From Haloimpatiens massiliensis (GTDB lineage Bacteria > Bacillota > Clostridia > Clostridiales > Clostridiaceae): DNA of 35,175 nucleotides. The notes under the pieces were generated by a model, which ran no database searches, was not told where the DNA came from, and was given only the letters and a program-made list of their open reading frames with translations. Positions 25,024 to 33,393 of this stretch are shown here, piece by piece (position 1 is the first letter of the stretch; every line of letters begins with the position of its first letter). The translations under genes were made by a program, and so were the position numbers. The stretch lies in NCBI RefSeq assembly GCF_900184255.1, contig NZ_LT854640.1:1350980-1386154 (forward strand), written 5' to 3'.

Positions 25024-25850
25024 CTTTTGAATATTGTGATAATATGGTTCAAGAGTTTGAGGAAGTAATAGAAAGACCAATTGTTAATGGTTCTTCTGTT
25101 TATTATACAGGTGTAGACTTAGGTACTGCTTGTATAGTATTGGCTGTTTTAGATGAAAACTACAAGCCTGTTGCAGGTGCATATAGATATGCAGATGTAG
25201 TTCGTGACGGTATGGTTGTGGATTATATTGGAGCAGTAAGGATTGTTAGAGAACTTAAGCAGGAAATCGAGGAAAAATTGAATACAGAGCTTATTTATGC
25301 GGCGGCTGCAATTCCACCTGGAACTGATGCTTTAGATTCTGGAGCAATTAAAAATGTAGTTCAAGCAGCTGGCTTTGAATTGACAAATCTTTTAGATGAA
25401 CCTACTGCTGCAAATGCTGTACTTAAAATTCAAAATGGTGCAGTTGTAGATATCGGTGGTGGAACAACTGGAATATCTGTTTTAAAGGATGGAAAAGTAG
25501 TTTATGTTGTGGACGAACCTACAGGTGGTACTCATTTTTCACTAGTTATTGCAGGTGCATATGGAATGCCTTTTAATGAGGCAGATAAATTTAAAAGAGA
25601 TAATAAGAACCACAAGGAAATTTTACCAGTACTAAAGCCAGTAGTTGAAAAGGTGTCAACAATTATTAGTAAGTATATTAAAGATTATGATGTTAATGAA
25701 ATTTCTTTAGTAGGTGGTACTTGTTGTTTGACAGGCATCGAAGAAATTATTCAAAAAAAGACTGGCGTGTATACACATAAACCTAAAAATCCTATGTTTG
25801 TTACACCACTTGGAATAGCATTAAGCTGTACACAAGATATTATGGAATAA
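25005..25850 (+). CDS. eutJ: EutJ-like actin/Hsp70-fold protein
   Basis: 281 residues. ASKHA phosphate loops YYTGVDLGTACIVLAVLD (about 32) and VVDIGGGTTGISVL (about 150), with LVGGTCCLTGIEEII near the C-terminus, mark the EutJ family, usually described as a chaperone of microcompartment enzymes. The start at 25005 has AGGAGG 7 bases ahead and lies inside the previous gene. The longer open frame back to 24981 adds residues unlike the family. Confidence 0.88.
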   Translation: MSKEKLTFEYCDNMVQEFEEVIERPIVNGSSVYYTGVDLGTACIVLAVLDENYKPVAGAYRYADVVRDGMVVDYIGAVRIVRELKQEIEEKLNTELIYAAAAIPPGTDALDSGAIKNVVQAAGFELTNLLDEPTAANAVLKIQNGAVVDIGGGTTGISVLKDGKVVYVVDEPTGGTHFSLVIAGAYGMPFNEADKFKRDNKNHKEILPVLKPVVEKVSTIISKYIKDYDVNEISLVGGTCCLTGIEEIIQKKTGVYTHKPKNPMFVTPLGIALSCTQDIME

Positions 25851-25868
25851 TAAGGAGAGTGTTTAAAA

Positions 25869-26171
25869 GTGGATTTTAGAATTATAAAATCACCTTCCCA
25901 TAGCACTAAAGAAATTCTCATAAAACGTATCGGTGTAAAGTGCGAAACGGATTTAAACAGCGTTGATGCAATAGGACTTGTGCAAGGTAAGCTTATCGAT
26001 ATGATTTATGCTGCAGATATTGCCGAAAAAGCTGTTGGGGTTACTGTTGAAGAGATTAGGGGTACATGTCCCCAACACATGGTTTTAATTGGAATTTTTG
26101 GTGACACATCATCAGTTGAAGCCGCCATAAATGAAATTAAAATGAAAATGAAAGAGGGAAAAACAATATGA
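25869..26171 (+). CDS. Divergent BMC-domain shell protein (GrpU-like)
   Basis: 100 residues from a GTG start (AAGGAG about 11 bases upstream; a GTG at 25859 is out of frame). About 30 leading residues precede a BMC-like core: AIGLVQGKLIDMIYAADIAE, then MVLIGIFGDTSSVEAAINEI. The turn GTCPQH resembles the Cys-Pro motif of GrpU-type shell proteins of glycyl-radical microcompartments, described as binding an Fe-S cluster at the pore; I state this from memory. It overlaps the BMC-P gene by 4 bases. Confidence 0.75.
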   Translation: MDFRIIKSPSHSTKEILIKRIGVKCETDLNSVDAIGLVQGKLIDMIYAADIAEKAVGVTVEEIRGTCPQHMVLIGIFGDTSSVEAAINEIKMKMKEGKTI

Positions 26172-26431
26172 TAGTAGCAAGACTTATTGATAATGTATGG
26201 GCCACTAGAAAGGCAGAATCACTTAGCGGACTTAAATTTATGCTTGCAGAAGAAATTGGTGGAATAGATGAAGGACGCAGATTTATTGTTGTGGATATTA
26301 TAAGTGCAGGTATTGGTGATAGGGTTATCGTTAGTACTGGCTCCTCTGCCCGCAAAATGTTGGGTGACGACAATATTCCTGTGGATGCAGTTGTTATTGG
26401 AATAATTGATGATGATTGTCAGTTTGGTTAA
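26168..26431 (+). CDS. eutN: BMC-P pentameric vertex protein
   Basis: 87 residues of the EutN/CcmL/CutN type: MIVARLIDNVWATRKAESL at the start, then FIVVDIISAGIGDRVIVSTG and SSARKMLGDDNIPVDAVVIG. Pentamers cap the vertices of the shell. It is the only vertex protein in the window. The start overlaps the previous stop (ATGA). Confidence 0.95.
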   Translation: MIVARLIDNVWATRKAESLSGLKFMLAEEIGGIDEGRRFIVVDIISAGIGDRVIVSTGSSARKMLGDDNIPVDAVVIGIIDDDCQFG

Positions 26432-26511
26432 ATAAGATCTTTCTTAAAAATAATCACAGGATTTTAAGAGTTTTATGGACAGCAATATTATTTTGAAAGG
26501 AAGTGAAAAAT

Positions 26512-27183
26512 ATGAAAAGATTAATTTGTGCAAAAGATGTTGAAGCATTAATACTAAAAAATGAAAAAGTATTTTATTTAGAAGGCAGTGAAATAATTAC
26601 TCCATCAGCTAATGATCTTGCAAAAAATAGTGGAATAATATTCACTACAGAAGCACCAGCACCTAAAATTGAGCATGTAGAAGCTAAAAAAGCTCCAAAC
26701 ATGCCAAACATAGAGGGTATGGATGTTGAAATGATGCTTAATTTCTTTAAAACAATGATGGACAAGGGTCTTTTACAACAAATGCTTGAATGTTTAAAGC
26801 CAAAGAATGTTCTATTTGAAGCTGAGTCTGATCCTAGCGGACTTAAAGTTGTTAGAGGAAACACAGTAAAAATGGATGTATTTGACACTGGTAACCCAGA
26901 TGCAAAAGTTTATTTTCAAGAGTTAGTAAACAAAGAAGAATCAAAAATGAGTGCTGGATTTTTAATTATTGAAAATTCAAAATTTGATTGGGAATTAACT
27001 TATGAAGAAATTGACTATGTTATCGAGGGAACTTTAACTGTTGAAGTTAATGGAAAGACATACACAGCTTATCCTGGAGATGTGTTATTCGTACCATCAG
27101 GTTCTAAAGTAGTTTGGGGTTCTCCAGACAAGGCTAGGGTATTCTATACAACATATCCAGCAAACTGGGCGGATCTTTTATAG
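26512..27183 (+). CDS. eutQ: EutQ-like cupin protein
   Basis: 224 residues. The N-terminal LICAKDVEALIL and ITPSANDLAKNSGI form the short module shared with EutT; a linker with EAPAPK follows, then a helix (about 65-95), and the C-terminal EutQ cupin (VIEGTLTVEVNGKTYTAYPG, then DVLFVPSGSKVVWGSP). Salmonella EutQ was reported to be an acetate kinase, and no ackA-type gene is present here, so it may make ATP from the acetyl phosphate formed by PduL. The GTG at 26503 sits on the ribosome site, so ATG 26512 is preferred. Confidence 0.88.
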   Translation: MKRLICAKDVEALILKNEKVFYLEGSEIITPSANDLAKNSGIIFTTEAPAPKIEHVEAKKAPNMPNIEGMDVEMMLNFFKTMMDKGLLQQMLECLKPKNVLFEAESDPSGLKVVRGNTVKMDVFDTGNPDAKVYFQELVNKEESKMSAGFLIIENSKFDWELTYEEIDYVIEGTLTVEVNGKTYTAYPGDVLFVPSGSKVVWGSPDKARVFYTTYPANWADLL

Positions 27184-27203
27184 AAGACTAGGAGGATTGA
27201 CCT

Positions 27204-27899
27204 ATGCAAGCGCTTGGTTTAATAGAAACAAAAGGATTACTTGCAGCTGTTGAGGCGGCTGATACAATGGTTAAATCCGCAGATGTAAGTATTATTGAAA
27301 AGACTTATGTAGGTGGCGGTCTTGTTACAATTTCAGTTACAGGTGATGTAGGTGCAGTAAAAGCAGCTATAGAAGCTGGGGTAGCGGCTGTTAAAAAACT
27401 TGATCAAGAATTTTTAGTTTCAGAGCATGTAATTCCACGTCCTCACGAAGAATTGGAGAATATAATTGGATCTAATACTACAGCAGAATGCATAGAAGAG
27501 CCATCATCTGATGAAAAGATGGAGGATGGAGAAAATGCAGATAAAGTAGAAGAACCAGAAAATCCAAAAGTTTTATCATCTGATAAGAAAGAGGATGTAG
27601 AAACTATAGAAGAAACTGAAGATGAGGCTAAGGAAAATCAAAATAAAGATGCTTCAGAAGCTGATTTAGATAAACTACATAAGGTGAATTTAGAGAATTT
27701 ACATAAAGACGATGTAGATAATTTAGTAAGTAAAAATGGTATAGAAAAAACCATTTTGATATTATCTAAGTTAAAAGTAGTTAAGCTTAGAAATCTAGCT
27801 CGTGAATATAAAGATTTTGTAATTACAGGCAGAACAATTTCAAAAGCAGGTAAAAATTTATTACTTGCAAAATTCAAATTATATTACGAGAAAAATTAG
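27204..27899 (+). CDS. BMC-H shell protein with acidic linker and C-terminal helical domain
   Basis: 231 residues. Residues 1-90 are a standard BMC domain (ALGLIETKGLLAAVEAADTM, VGGGLVTISVTGDVGAVK, IPRPHEELENI). Residues about 95-165 are a very acidic, low-complexity linker rich in Glu, Asp, Lys and Ser. The last 60 or so residues (LVSKNGIEKTILILSKLKVV, then RNLAREYKDFVITG) are basic and helical, loosely like a SAP or peptide-binding helix pair. Such tails can face the lumen or cytoplasm and recruit cargo. It is clearly transcribed with its neighbours. Confidence 0.85.
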   Translation: MQALGLIETKGLLAAVEAADTMVKSADVSIIEKTYVGGGLVTISVTGDVGAVKAAIEAGVAAVKKLDQEFLVSEHVIPRPHEELENIIGSNTTAECIEEPSSDEKMEDGENADKVEEPENPKVLSSDKKEDVETIEETEDEAKENQNKDASEADLDKLHKVNLENLHKDDVDNLVSKNGIEKTILILSKLKVVKLRNLAREYKDFVITGRTISKAGKNLLLAKFKLYYEKN

Positions 27900-27939
27900 A
27901 TTTATATATTGTAAAGTTTACGAAAGGAAGTAAGGAATA

Positions 27940-29547
27940 ATGGAAAACTTCGACAAGGATTTACGTTCAATACAAGAAGCAAGAGACCTTGCTAGACTAG
28001 GAAAAGTAGCAGCTAATAAAATTGCTGATTATACTGAAGAACAAATTGATAAAATTTTATGCAACATGGTTAGAGTTGCAGAAGAGCATGCTGCTTGTTT
28101 AGCACAGATGGCAGTTGAAGAGACAGGTTTTGGTAAAGTTGAAGATAAAACTTTTAAAAATCATTTAGCAGCTACTGTACTATATGATTCAATAAAAGAT
28201 ATGAAAACTATCGGTATAATTAAAGAAGACGAAGCAAATAAGCTTATAGAGATTGCTGAACCAGTTGGTTTAGTTATGGGCATAGTACCTTCAACAAACC
28301 CAACTTCTACTGCGATTTTCAAAGCTATGATTTCAATTAAATCTCGTAATGCTATAGTTTTCTCACCACATCCATCTGCTGCAAAATGTACAATTAAGGC
28401 AGCTGAATTAATGCGTGATGCAGCTATTGAAGCTGGTGCACCAGAAAATATTATAGGTTGCATAACTACTCCAACAATCGGAGCTACAAATGAATTAATG
28501 AAGAGCAAAGAAGTTGCTATAATAATAGCTACAGGTGGTCCAGGAATGGTTAAAGCTGCTTATAGTGCAGGAAAGCCAGCTCTTGGTGTTGGGGCAGGAA
28601 ACTCTCCAGCGTACATAGAAAGAACTGCTAATGTAGAGAAAGCTGTTAGAAACATCATTGCAAGTAAGACTTTTGATAATGGTACAATTTGTGCTTCAGA
28701 ACAATCAATAATTTGTGAAGAGTGCAATGAAGCTGTAGTTATTGAAGAACTTAAAAAGCAAGGTGGATATTTCATGACAGCAGAAGAAACTGATAAAGTT
28801 TGTAAGCTGTTATTCAAAAATGGTCATGCTATGAATGCTAAGTTTGTTGGAAGAAGTGCACAAGTTATTGCAACTGCTGCAGGATTTACAGTTCCATCAG
28901 AAACTAAAGTACTTATAGGAAGACAAAATGGAGTAGGTGAAGGCAATCCATTGTCATATGAAAAACTTACAACAGTTCTTGCATTCTATACAGTAAAAGA
29001 TTGGCATGAAGCATGTGAGTTAAGTATTGAATTACTTCAAAATGGAATTGGTCATACAATGAGTATACATACTGAAGATAGAGATATAGTTATGAAGTTT
29101 GCTAAAAAGCCAGCTTCCCGTATACTTGTTAACACTGGTGGAGCACAAGGTGGAACAGGTGCAAGCACAGGTCTTAACCCTTCATTTACTTTAGGATGTG
29201 GTACATGGGGAGGAAGCTCAGTATCTGAGAATGTTACTCCAGAACATCTTATAAATATAAAGAGAGTTGCTTATGGTTTAAAAGATTGTGCAACATTAGC
29301 ATCTAATGATCCAACTTTCAACCGTATAAAAACTGCTGAGAACTGTCATGGTGTTCAAAATGTTGAGAAGCAATTTATGAACATGAGTCCAGCTCAAATT
29401 GCAGCAGCTGCAGCAGCTTTAAATAAAGCTACTGAGTGTGTTAAAAATACTGATAACTGTACTGAGTGCGGTTGTGAGAGTGCAAAAAATGAGGAGCTTT
29501 TAAACTTAGTTAACCAAATAGTTGCCGCTATGAAGGGGGCAAACTAA
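27940..29547 (+). CDS. cutF: CoA-acylating acetaldehyde dehydrogenase
   Basis: 535 residues. Converts acetaldehyde, NAD and CoA to acetyl-CoA inside the shell. The catalytic Cys251 lies in NGTICASEQS; other family stretches include FSPHPSAAKCTIKAAELM, GNSPAYIERTA and NTGGAQGGTGASTGLNPSFT. A Cys-rich linker (NCTECGCES) precedes a C-terminal amphipathic helix (ELLNLVNQIVAAMKGAN) that looks like an encapsulation peptide. It forms a pair with the cysteine-less paralogue at 18333. The stop overlaps the pduL start by one base. Confidence 0.95.
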   Translation: MENFDKDLRSIQEARDLARLGKVAANKIADYTEEQIDKILCNMVRVAEEHAACLAQMAVEETGFGKVEDKTFKNHLAATVLYDSIKDMKTIGIIKEDEANKLIEIAEPVGLVMGIVPSTNPTSTAIFKAMISIKSRNAIVFSPHPSAAKCTIKAAELMRDAAIEAGAPENIIGCITTPTIGATNELMKSKEVAIIIATGGPGMVKAAYSAGKPALGVGAGNSPAYIERTANVEKAVRNIIASKTFDNGTICASEQSIICEECNEAVVIEELKKQGGYFMTAEETDKVCKLLFKNGHAMNAKFVGRSAQVIATAAGFTVPSETKVLIGRQNGVGEGNPLSYEKLTTVLAFYTVKDWHEACELSIELLQNGIGHTMSIHTEDRDIVMKFAKKPASRILVNTGGAQGGTGASTGLNPSFTLGCGTWGGSSVSENVTPEHLINIKRVAYGLKDCATLASNDPTFNRIKTAENCHGVQNVEKQFMNMSPAQIAAAAAALNKATECVKNTDNCTECGCESAKNEELLNLVNQIVAAMKGAN

Positions 29548-30197
29548 TGGATAATTTAGAGGCAGTATTAAAGCTTTTACTAGAAACTGTAAAGGGCAAA
29601 AGTGAAAATACTGTATCTCAGGTAAATTCATCTGAGATTCCAGTAGGTATTTCTAATAGACACGTACATCTTTCACAAAGGGATTTAGAATGTATTTTTG
29701 GAAAAAACTATCAACTTACTAAACTTAAAGATTTGTCTCAGCCTGGACAATATGCGTGCAAAGAAGTTGTAACAGTATGTGGACCAAAGGGTGCAATTGA
29801 AAAAGTTAGAATTCTTGGACCAGTAAGAAGTAAGACTCAAGTTGAAGTATTAGCTGGAGATTGCATTAAACTTGGAGCAGTATCACACGTAAGACTATCT
29901 GGAGATTTAAGCAGAACGCCTGGAATTACATTAGTTGGACCAAAAGGTTCTGTTCAAATTGAAGAAGGCTTAGTAGTTGCACAAAGACATATTCATATGA
30001 CACCTGAAGATGCTAAAAATTTAGGGGTCTGTGATGGAGATATAGTATCAATAAAATTTGATGATTTCAGAGGCGGAATATACAGCAACGTAGCTATCAG
30101 GGCTAATGATGCTTCAAAGCTTGAATGCCATCTTGATATCGAAGAAGCTAATGCAATGGGCATTAACTCAAAATCAAAAATAACAATAGTGAAATAG
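29547..30197 (+). CDS. pduL: Phosphate acetyl/propanoyltransferase PduL
   Basis: 216 residues. Turns acetyl-CoA and phosphate into acetyl phosphate and recycles CoA within the shell. Two PduL metal motifs are present: ISNRHVHLSQRDLE near residue 35 and VVAQRHIHMTPEDAKNLGV near 148. The N-terminal helix (NLEAVLKLLLETVKGK) is a probable encapsulation peptide. AGGGGG precedes the ATG, and the TAATG junction couples it to cutF. Confidence 0.95.
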   Translation: MDNLEAVLKLLLETVKGKSENTVSQVNSSEIPVGISNRHVHLSQRDLECIFGKNYQLTKLKDLSQPGQYACKEVVTVCGPKGAIEKVRILGPVRSKTQVEVLAGDCIKLGAVSHVRLSGDLSRTPGITLVGPKGSVQIEEGLVVAQRHIHMTPEDAKNLGVCDGDIVSIKFDDFRGGIYSNVAIRANDASKLECHLDIEEANAMGINSKSKITIVK

Positions 30198-30302
30198 AAA
30201 AATAATCAATAACAATTAAAATAATAAAAAGTGGTAAAAAATAAATGATTATAATTAAAAATTATAATATACAAATAATAAGATAATTAGGAGGATTTTA
30301 AA

Positions 30303-30593
30303 ATGAAATATGATGCATTAGGAATGATAGAAACTAAAGGATTAGTAGGATCAATAGAGGCAGCTGACGCTATGGTTAAGGCAGCAAACGTATATTTAAT
30401 AGGTAAAGAATATGTTGGAGGCGGACTTGTAACTGTTATGGTTAGAGGAGATGTTGGAGCTGTTAAAGCTGCTACAGATGCTGGAGCTGCTGCTGCACAA
30501 CGTGTTGGAGAATTAATATCAGTTCACGTTATACCACGTCCACATTCTGAAGTTGAAGTAATTCTTCCATCAACTAAAGAAGCTGCAAAATAG
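30303..30593 (+). CDS. BMC-H shell protein 3 (PduA/EutM type)
   Basis: 96 residues, canonical BMC-H: ALGMIETKGLVGSIEAADAM, the GGG pore loop (VGGGLVTVMVRGDVGAVK) and VIPRPHSEVE. Of the shell proteins here it is the closest to the major facet proteins PduA/EutM and may be the most abundant. It lies 105 bases after pduL, behind an AT-rich stretch with a small palindrome (ATTATAATT/AATTATAAT), and is followed by the operon terminator. AGGAGG precedes the ATG. Confidence 0.95.
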   Translation: MKYDALGMIETKGLVGSIEAADAMVKAANVYLIGKEYVGGGLVTVMVRGDVGAVKAATDAGAAAAQRVGELISVHVIPRPHSEVEVILPSTKEAAK

Positions 30594-30613
30594 GATTTAA
30601 TTAAATTGTAAGT

Positions 30614-30647
30614 AAAATGCCGCTAAAGTATATTTAGCGGCATTTTC
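30614..30647 (+). terminator. terminator of the cut operon
   Basis: 14-bp perfect stem AAAATGCCGCTAAA/TTTAGCGGCATTTT around a 5-base loop, ending in a short T run. Confidence 0.88.
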
Positions 30648-30743
30648 ATTGTTGTCTATAAATAAAACCACCTGCTTAGCTGGTGGATATTTATTGATTT
30701 TTTTATTAAATATCAACAATCATTTTCAGAATATTGATTTTAT

Positions 30744-31054
30744 GATTATACCACAAAGAGTATTACATTACTTGAATTATGAAATTTCTAAGAAATGAGT
30801 TGCATAAGAAGCGAAGGAACTGTTTAAATTTAATTTTAGAAATTCTTCTTTTAGACAGATAAAATTATCGTAAGCCTGGCAAGGACGCCAGGCTAGCGAA
30901 CCTGATGCAGGACGCTGAATGTGAGCGTTAGATAATTTTATATGGCTAAAAGATTAGAATTCCTTAAATTAAATTTATTGTTACAAGCTCTTATGCAAGT
31001 CATGGAGGAGAAATTTCATAATTCCATTACATTGTACCTTTTTGTGGTTAAGTC
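30744..31054. repeat. MITE-like palindromic element, long form (copy C, inverted)
   Basis: 311 bases, the same length as copy A but inserted in the opposite orientation. It contains the same arms and the central AGCCTGGC/GCCAGGCT hairpin. Flanks are the direct repeat ATTTTAT (30737-30743 and 31055-31061). It fills most of the 541-base gap between the cut operon and tRNA-Trp; the rest is the operon terminator, a small CCACC/GGTGG hairpin (30668-30686) and the tRNA promoter. Confidence 0.85.
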
Positions 31055-31093
31055 ATTTTATTAGTTTTCAGCAAAATTTAATGCAAATATATG

Positions 31094-31122
31094 TTGACTT
31101 ATATTTCATATCATGATACAAT
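31094..31122 (+). promoter_or_regulatory. promoter of tRNA-Trp
   Basis: TTGACT and TACAAT with a 17-base spacer, ending 12 bases before the mature tRNA. Confidence 0.7.
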
Positions 31123-31134
31123 AATCTTCGTCAA

Positions 31135-31210
31135 AGGGGTATAGCTCAATTGGTAGAGTAGCGGTCTCCAAAACCGTTGGTTCCGGGTTCAAGTCCTCGT
31201 GCCCCTGCCA
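31135..31210 (+). tRNA. tRNA-Trp (anticodon CCA)
   Basis: Acceptor arms AGGGGTA and TGCCCCT pair over 7 bp with one wobble. The anticodon loop CTCCAAA carries CCA, the T-loop is GGGTTCAAGTCC, and the 3' CCA is encoded. A single-gene unit with its own promoter and terminator. Confidence 0.95.
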
Positions 31211-31214
31211 TAAT

Positions 31215-31249
31215 GAAAGCCAGTAACCACATGGGTTACTGGCTTTTTA
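31215..31249 (+). terminator. terminator of tRNA-Trp
   Basis: Stem AAAGCCAGTAACC/GGTTACTGGCTTT around a small loop, followed by a T run. Confidence 0.88.
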
Positions 31250-31444
31250 ATATACATATTTAATTTAGTGATTTTTAAGCATTTGGTTGTCTTTTGGTTG
31301 TTTCTCAAAAGTATGCTTAAGAATTACTATTTTTTTATAGAAAGATTTCATATTTATTAATCTGACTTTTTTACAGATTAATATGTTTTGTCGATGAATA
31401 TTCATTTTCAGATTTATTTGAAATAATTATGGTAATTAGATATT

Positions 31445-31666
31445 TTAATTTTTACTCGATTTCTTGTAGTTTCTAGACAATGAGGTTATAAAGATTATTA
31501 ATGCAGAAACTATACCAATAATTATAAATAACCAACCTATTGGTATTAAGAAAAATGGTTCTATAAGAGTACCATCTGGAGCAATCTTTGACCCAATGAT
31601 GTTATAAGCAACTATACAACTAATTGCTATAATAAATGATATTAAAGATAAAAGATATTTTTTCAT
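31445..31666 (-). CDS. Small DUF3955-type membrane protein
   Basis: 73 residues with two hydrophobic segments (about 4-25 and 40-62). The loop between them, NIIGSKIAPDGTLIEPFFLI, is the pattern of the DUF3955 family as I remember it; function unknown. A short basic tail follows. AGGAGG lies 7 bases before the ATG on the minus strand. It stands alone. Confidence 0.78.
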   Translation of the reverse strand: MKKYLLSLISFIIAISCIVAYNIIGSKIAPDGTLIEPFFLIPIGWLFIIIGIVSALIIFITSLSRNYKKSSKN

Positions 31667-31810
31667 AAAAGTTACCTCCTGTTAATTAGTATAAGTTTTA
31701 TATTTTTTATTGAATAATAGTATAATACCATAAAAATTATCGTTTATCAATAAAAAAAATATCTAATTCGATATATATTTAGTGTAATTCAATATATTTA
31801 TTCCGTTTTT

Positions 31811-31900
31811 CAATTAAGGTTTTTCAATCAAGGGGGTGGGGTTGCAAGTGAGGTGTAATTAAGGTTTCATTTTACAATTAAGGTTTGCAATTAAGATTAT
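31811..31900. repeat. cluster of CAATTAAGG-like direct repeats
   Basis: In the 461-base gap before lplA, five imperfect copies of CAATTAAGGTTT occur (near 31811, 31825, 31856, 31875 and 31888). They lie on both sides of a G-rich stretch, AGGGGGTGGGG. The rest of the gap is AT-rich, with an extended -10 (TGGTATAAT, ending at 32036) that could start lplA transcription. Confidence 0.5.
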
Positions 31901-32127
31901 AAAAACATTAATGGAATTGATATGAAAATCAGATTAACAATAGTCGGCAATAGTATAAATAAATTAGGGTGCTTTAATTTGTATTTAAAATATAGTAATG
32001 ATAATATAAATAAATATAGTATAATGTTGGTATAATTTTAATTGTTTATTTCGGTGGTAATTCACGTAACATTTATTTTGTATGAAAACTTTTGAAGTGT
32101 ATATTAAGCTCACTGGAGGGGATGGAC

Positions 32128-33114
32128 TTGATATTTATAAATAGTAGCTGTACAGATCCATATATTAATCACGCTGTAGAAGAGTATATACTTAAGTATA
32201 AGGATACGGATTGTTTTATATTGTGGAGAAATAGAAGATCTATACTTATAGGAAAAAATCAAAATATTCTAAGAGAAATAAATTTAGAATATGTTAAAGA
32301 AAAAGGTATTGATGTAGTTAGAAGGGTATCTGGTGGGGGAACAGTTTTTTGCGATTTAGGTAATTTGAACTTTACATTTATAACTAAAAAGGATTCTGAT
32401 TTTGTAGATTTTAAAGGGTTTACTAAGCCTATAATAAATGCTTTAAAAAAGCTTGGAGTAGATGCAGAGTTTAATGGAAGAAATGATTTAACAGTTGAAG
32501 GAAAAAAGTTTTGCGGCAATGCCCAATATTCTTATAAAAATAAAGTTCTACATCATGGAACTTTATTATTTGATGCGGATTTATCAGACTTAGTAAAAGC
32601 TTTAAAAAGCAATCCAATAAAATTTAAGGACAAGGCTATTAAGTCAGTATCCAATAGGGTTACTAATATAAGAAAATATCTAAATAAGGATATGAACGTA
32701 GAAGAATTTAAAAATAGCCTTATAAAATTGGTGATGGAAGAATTTAATTGTAAGGAGTTTTATGAACTAAATAAAGAAGAGATGGAAAAAATAAATAAAA
32801 TATCTGAAGAAAAATTTTCTACTTGGCAATGGACTTATGGAAATTCACCTAAATTTCAATTTTTTAATGAGGATAAGTTTAAATGTGGAGTAGTTCAAAT
32901 TAGTTTATCAGTAAAGGATGGAAATATAAGTAACATAAAAGTAAATGGAGATTTTTTTGGTATGAGAGAAATTTCTCAATTAGAAAATATGCTTTTAGGA
33001 AAGAAATATGATGAGGATAACATAAAGCAAGTTATTAAAGATGTATCTGTTTCAGAATATATCTCTGATTTAACAAGAGAGCAATTTATGGGGTTGATGT
33101 TTAATTATAAGTAA
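32128..33114 (+). CDS. lplA: Lipoate-protein ligase A
   Basis: 329 residues. Attaches free lipoate, through lipoyl-AMP, to lipoyl domains of 2-oxoacid dehydrogenases or GcvH. Motifs: RRVSGGGTVFCDLGNLNF (about 70-87), KFCGNAQYSYKNKVLHHGTL, and an accessory C-terminal domain from about 245. The frame is open to 32092 and has an ATG at 32122, but that ATG is only 2 bases after GGAGG; the TTG at 32128 is 8 bases after it and gives the usual MIFINSS-TDPY start. It is separated from lipA only by a MITE-like repeat. Confidence 0.93.
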   Translation: MIFINSSCTDPYINHAVEEYILKYKDTDCFILWRNRRSILIGKNQNILREINLEYVKEKGIDVVRRVSGGGTVFCDLGNLNFTFITKKDSDFVDFKGFTKPIINALKKLGVDAEFNGRNDLTVEGKKFCGNAQYSYKNKVLHHGTLLFDADLSDLVKALKSNPIKFKDKAIKSVSNRVTNIRKYLNKDMNVEEFKNSLIKLVMEEFNCKEFYELNKEEMEKINKISEEKFSTWQWTYGNSPKFQFFNEDKFKCGVVQISLSVKDGNISNIKVNGDFFGMREISQLENMLLGKKYDEDNIKQVIKDVSVSEYISDLTREQFMGLMFNYK

Positions 33115-33120
33115 ACATAT

Positions 33121-33291
33121 GATTAACCCACAATAAGATACAATGTAATGGAATTATGAAATTTCTCCTCCATGACTTGCATAAGAGCTCAGAACAATAA
33201 ATTTAATTTAAGCAGTTCCTTTGCTTCTTATGCAAGTCATTCCAGAGAAATTTCATAATTCAGGTAATGTAATGCTTTTTGTTGGATAATC
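33121..33291. repeat. MITE-like palindromic element, short form (copy D)
   Basis: 171 bases, starting 6 bases after the lplA stop. It has the same ends (GATTAACCCACA; GGATAATC) and arms as the other copies and lacks the central hairpin. Flanks AACATAT and AACATGT differ at one of seven bases, consistent with an aged target duplication. Confidence 0.82.
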
Positions 33292-33393
33292 AACATGTAT
33301 GATTTATAAGTTGTATGTAGTTTATGCATAGAAAAATAGAATGTGTGTGTATTATATTATATGCTGCATTGAATATTTTAAGGGGGAATTAAA

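Noticed and set aside
30668..30686. Hairpin CCACC/GGTGG as the end of an IS200/IS605 element
   Set aside because: Such elements have end hairpins, but no transposase or second end is nearby, and copy C of the MITE-like element begins beyond it. One small hairpin is not enough.
31250..31440. Integrase remnant or attachment site downstream of tRNA-Trp
   Set aside because: The repeat TTGGTTGTCTTTTGGTTGT is suggestive of an integrase tail read in reverse, but no frame, duplicated tRNA end or other phage gene supports it.
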